Both the position numbers and the translations under genes were made by a program. Below are positions 62,226 to 64,000 of a stretch of DNA of 64,000 nt, piece after piece. Under the pieces are notes generated by a model. It had not been told where the DNA came from. It saw only the letters and a list, made by a program, of their open reading frames with translations, and ran no database searches. Position 1 is the stretch's first letter. Every line of letters starts with the position of its first letter. The stretch lies in the NCBI RefSeq assembly GCF_004571025.1, contig NZ_SPQT01000001.1:806001-870000 (forward strand). Reading direction: 5' to 3'. This DNA comes from Bradyrhizobium niftali (lineage in GTDB: Bacteria > Pseudomonadota > Alphaproteobacteria > Rhizobiales > Xanthobacteraceae).

Positions 62226-63131
62226 ATGCAAATGCCGCGCGGGCTTACACTGTTGTCCTTGGTCCAGGCCGATGACAGTGAGACGCTCGGCGTCAAACTG
62301 TCGAACGGGATTCTTGACGTGGCTTTAGCTGGCAAGACCCTGAACTTGGTCGTGCCGACGACCCTTGACGAACTGCTTGCGCATGGAGACGTCGCGGCGC
62401 TCGAACGCCTGATCGCAGCGGCAAAGGACAAGCCGGAGTTCTTAAAGGATGAAGGGACGATCAAGTTCGGCCGGCTCTTTGCCAACCCGGGCAAAATTGT
62501 TTGCGTCGGACTTAACTACAAGGCGCACGCGGAGGAAGCCGGCGAAAAGCTTCCAAAAGTTCCCATCCTTTTTAACAAGTACAACAATACGCTTGCCGCG
62601 CACAATTGCACCATAAAGCTACCCCCACGTGAGGTCTCTTACAAGTTCGACTACGAAACCGAATTGCTTGTGGTCATCGGGAAGACGGCCCGCAATGTCT
62701 CAGAAGCAGAAGCCCTCGACTATGTTGCGGGCTACGCCGTTGGACATGATTTCTCCGCACGTGACCTTCAATTCGACACGGGTGGCCAATGGATGGTCGG
62801 TAAGACGCTGGATGGGTTCGCACCCATCGGACCCTACTTCGTCTCGGCCGATCTGGTCGATCCGAACAACCTTGCGATCGAGACATTCGTGAATGATGAA
62901 GCTCAGCCACGACAATCCTCGCGTACCTCAAAGTTCATCTTCAACCCGCAGAAGGTGATCTCTTACGCCTCGAAACTGTTTGCGCTGGAACCAGGCGATA
63001 TCATTTTCACGGGCACGCCGGAGGGAGTGATCATTGGAATGCCGAAGGAGAAGCAAGTCTGGCTGAAGGCCGGCGACAGGATCATCAGCCGAATTGAGAA
63101 GCTTGGCACACTGAAGTTTGATTTAGCGTAG
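62226..63131 (+). CDS. Fumarylacetoacetate hydrolase (FAH)-family protein
   Basis: 301 residues from the ATG at 62226. FAH fold: KIVCVGLNYKAHAEEAGEK, PILFNKYNNTLA, DYETELLVVIGKTARNVSEAEA with the metal Glu residues, GHDFSARDLQF, and FTGTPEGVIIGM near the end. The family includes ureidoglycolate lyase-like, 2-keto-3-deoxy acid dehydratase and acylpyruvate hydrolase activities. The frame is open to a TTG at 62163, but the extra N-terminus is not family-like; the exact start is uncertain. Neighbour of an incomplete LysR gene on the opposite strand. Confidence 0.88.
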   Translation: MQMPRGLTLLSLVQADDSETLGVKLSNGILDVALAGKTLNLVVPTTLDELLAHGDVAALERLIAAAKDKPEFLKDEGTIKFGRLFANPGKIVCVGLNYKAHAEEAGEKLPKVPILFNKYNNTLAAHNCTIKLPPREVSYKFDYETELLVVIGKTARNVSEAEALDYVAGYAVGHDFSARDLQFDTGGQWMVGKTLDGFAPIGPYFVSADLVDPNNLAIETFVNDEAQPRQSSRTSKFIFNPQKVISYASKLFALEPGDIIFTGTPEGVIIGMPKEKQVWLKAGDRIISRIEKLGTLKFDLA

Positions 63132-63243
63132 GAGCCATTCTCAGGGGTTGCGGGGAGAACCGCGTGCGGCTGGGTGCGAGGATCGACATGTTATGCCATC
63201 GCACGCGCCGACGATCGCGCGCTCGCGCCCTGAGAGCGCGAGA

Positions 63244-64000
63244 CTATGGCTTGCACTGCCGCCGCGTGACGTCTTTTGCGATCTTCAGGAAGTTGAACAA
63301 ATGCGGCATCCGGTTGTCGCGCCGGTAGTTCAGCGACAGCGCGGTCCCTGGATTATGTCCCTCATAGGCGCGGTAGGCGACGCCGGGGCGTTCCGCCTCC
63401 GAGACCGATTTCGGCACCAGCGAGATGCCAACGCCGACCGAGACCAGGCTGATCGCGGTCTGATAGTCCTGGGCCAGCACCTGCGATTTCGGAATGAAAC
63501 CCTCTTCGAGGCAGATGTTGAGGATGTGGTCGGCGAAGCTCGGGCGCGGCTTGCGAGGGTAGAGGATGAATGTCTCGGCCTTCAGCGCCGACAACCTCGT
63601 GACCGGCTGTTCGAGCAAAGGCGAGGTGTCGGCCAGCGCTAGGATCAACGGCTCCTGCAGCAGCGGTTCCGACTTCAACTCCTCGTCGTCGAGCGAAGGG
63701 CGGGCGATGGCGATATCGATCTCGCGCTGGATCACCGCGCGCTTCTGCTCGGCGTTGTTCATCGCCGACAGCGCGAGTTCGACGTCGGGATAGGCTGAGC
63801 GAAACGCCTTGATCACATTGGGCAGCACGCCATACGTCGCCGATCCCACGAAGGCGACGCGCAGATGTCCCGAAAAACCTTCGCCGATCCGCTTGATCTC
63901 GCGATGCGTTCGATCGAGTCGCTCCAGCACGTCGCGCGCACGCTCCAGAAGCACGCTGCCGGCCTGGGTCAGCCGGATCTGGCTTCGGCTCCGGTCGATC
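63244..64000 (-). CDS. LysR-family transcriptional regulator, 5' truncated by the window
   Basis: C-terminal effector domain plus the end of the HTH linker. The frame remains open to base 64000 and the visible beginning (SRSQIRLTQAGSVLLERARDVLERLDR) is the wing and linker helix of a LysR protein; the ATG at 63954 is internal. The effector domain (LRVAFVGSATYGVLPNVIKAFR, IDIAIARPSLDDEELKSEPL) is of the BenM/CatR aromatic-acid type. Convergent with the FAH-family gene. Confidence 0.9.
   Translation of the reverse strand, partial: IDRSRSQIRLTQAGSVLLERARDVLERLDRTHREIKRIGEGFSGHLRVAFVGSATYGVLPNVIKAFRSAYPDVELALSAMNNAEQKRAVIQREIDIAIARPSLDDEELKSEPLLQEPLILALADTSPLLEQPVTRLSALKAETFILYPRKPRPSFADHILNICLEEGFIPKSQVLAQDYQTAISLVSVGVGISLVPKSVSEAERPGVAYRAYEGHNPGTALSLNYRRDNRMPHLFNFLKIAKDVTRRQCKP

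Overview
The window looks like chromosomal DNA of a soil or plant-associated alphaproteobacterium, most likely Bradyrhizobium or a close relative in the Rhizobiales. The reasons are its high GC content, dense blocks of ABC-transporter and catabolic genes, several twin-arginine export signals, IS66 elements and a tRNA-Lys-associated integrase. It holds about 45 protein genes or gene remnants. There are no rRNA genes, no complete tRNA and no CRISPR array.

Layout, left to right. (1) 1-7.4 kb: a glycerol-3-phosphate/glycerophosphodiester block (ugpB truncated by the window edge, ugpA, ugpE, ugpQ) overlapping a Tat-exported PhoD-type phosphatase, then a SorC-type regulator and a zinc alcohol dehydrogenase. 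No ugpC ATPase is present. (2) 7.5-10.0 kb: a complete IS66 element with a perfect 8-bp target duplication, which has split a small reverse-strand ORF. (3) 10.4-15.1 kb: a CUT1-type sugar ABC transporter without its own ATPase, plus a FucU/RbsD mutarotase. (4) 15.4-16.0 kb: remnants of a reductase with a C-terminal [2Fe-2S] domain. (5) 16.5-27.8 kb: an IclR-controlled acid or lactone catabolic cluster with two exported amidohydrolases, an SMP-30 lactonase, a large FAD/4Fe-4S oxidase, two MFS carriers, a dehydrogenase and an RraA-type aldolase. (6) 28.4-39.2 kb: a LysR-linked cluster with a Rieske oxygenase, an 8-oxoguanine-deaminase-like hydrolase, a NitT/TauT-type transporter, a creatininase, an alpha/beta hydrolase, an FAD oxidase, an isochorismatase-type hydrolase and a cupin. 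An identical 17-bp palindrome lies in its two divergent promoter regions. (7) 39.6-49.1 kb: a peptide-type ABC transporter with two M20 peptidases, a decayed M24 peptidase and a GntR regulator. (8) 49.4-53 kb: an island boundary with a tRNA-Lys 3' fragment, a chimeric integrase and a decayed IS66. (9) 53.1-61.2 kb: probable island cargo, a tight operon of cytochrome P450, a six-TM membrane protein and a DyP-type peroxidase, convergent with a 1062-residue cyclase/ATPase/TPR protein. (10) 61.2-64 kb: inverted repeats resembling a tyrosine-recombinase core site, a fumarylacetoacetate-hydrolase-family enzyme and a LysR regulator running off the window.

The blocks mostly follow one pattern: uptake system, hydrolases or oxidoreductases, and a local regulator. 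Four copies of a ~140-bp non-coding repeat lie at 16.1, 27.9, 39.4 and 49.4 kb, close to the borders between blocks 4/5, 5/6, 6/7 and 7/8, so they may mark the joints of a modular accessory region. The strongest candidates for undescribed biology are the P450-membrane protein-DyP operon, the LysR palindrome regulon and the dispersed repeat family. All functional pathway statements are inferred from gene families. No database search was possible.
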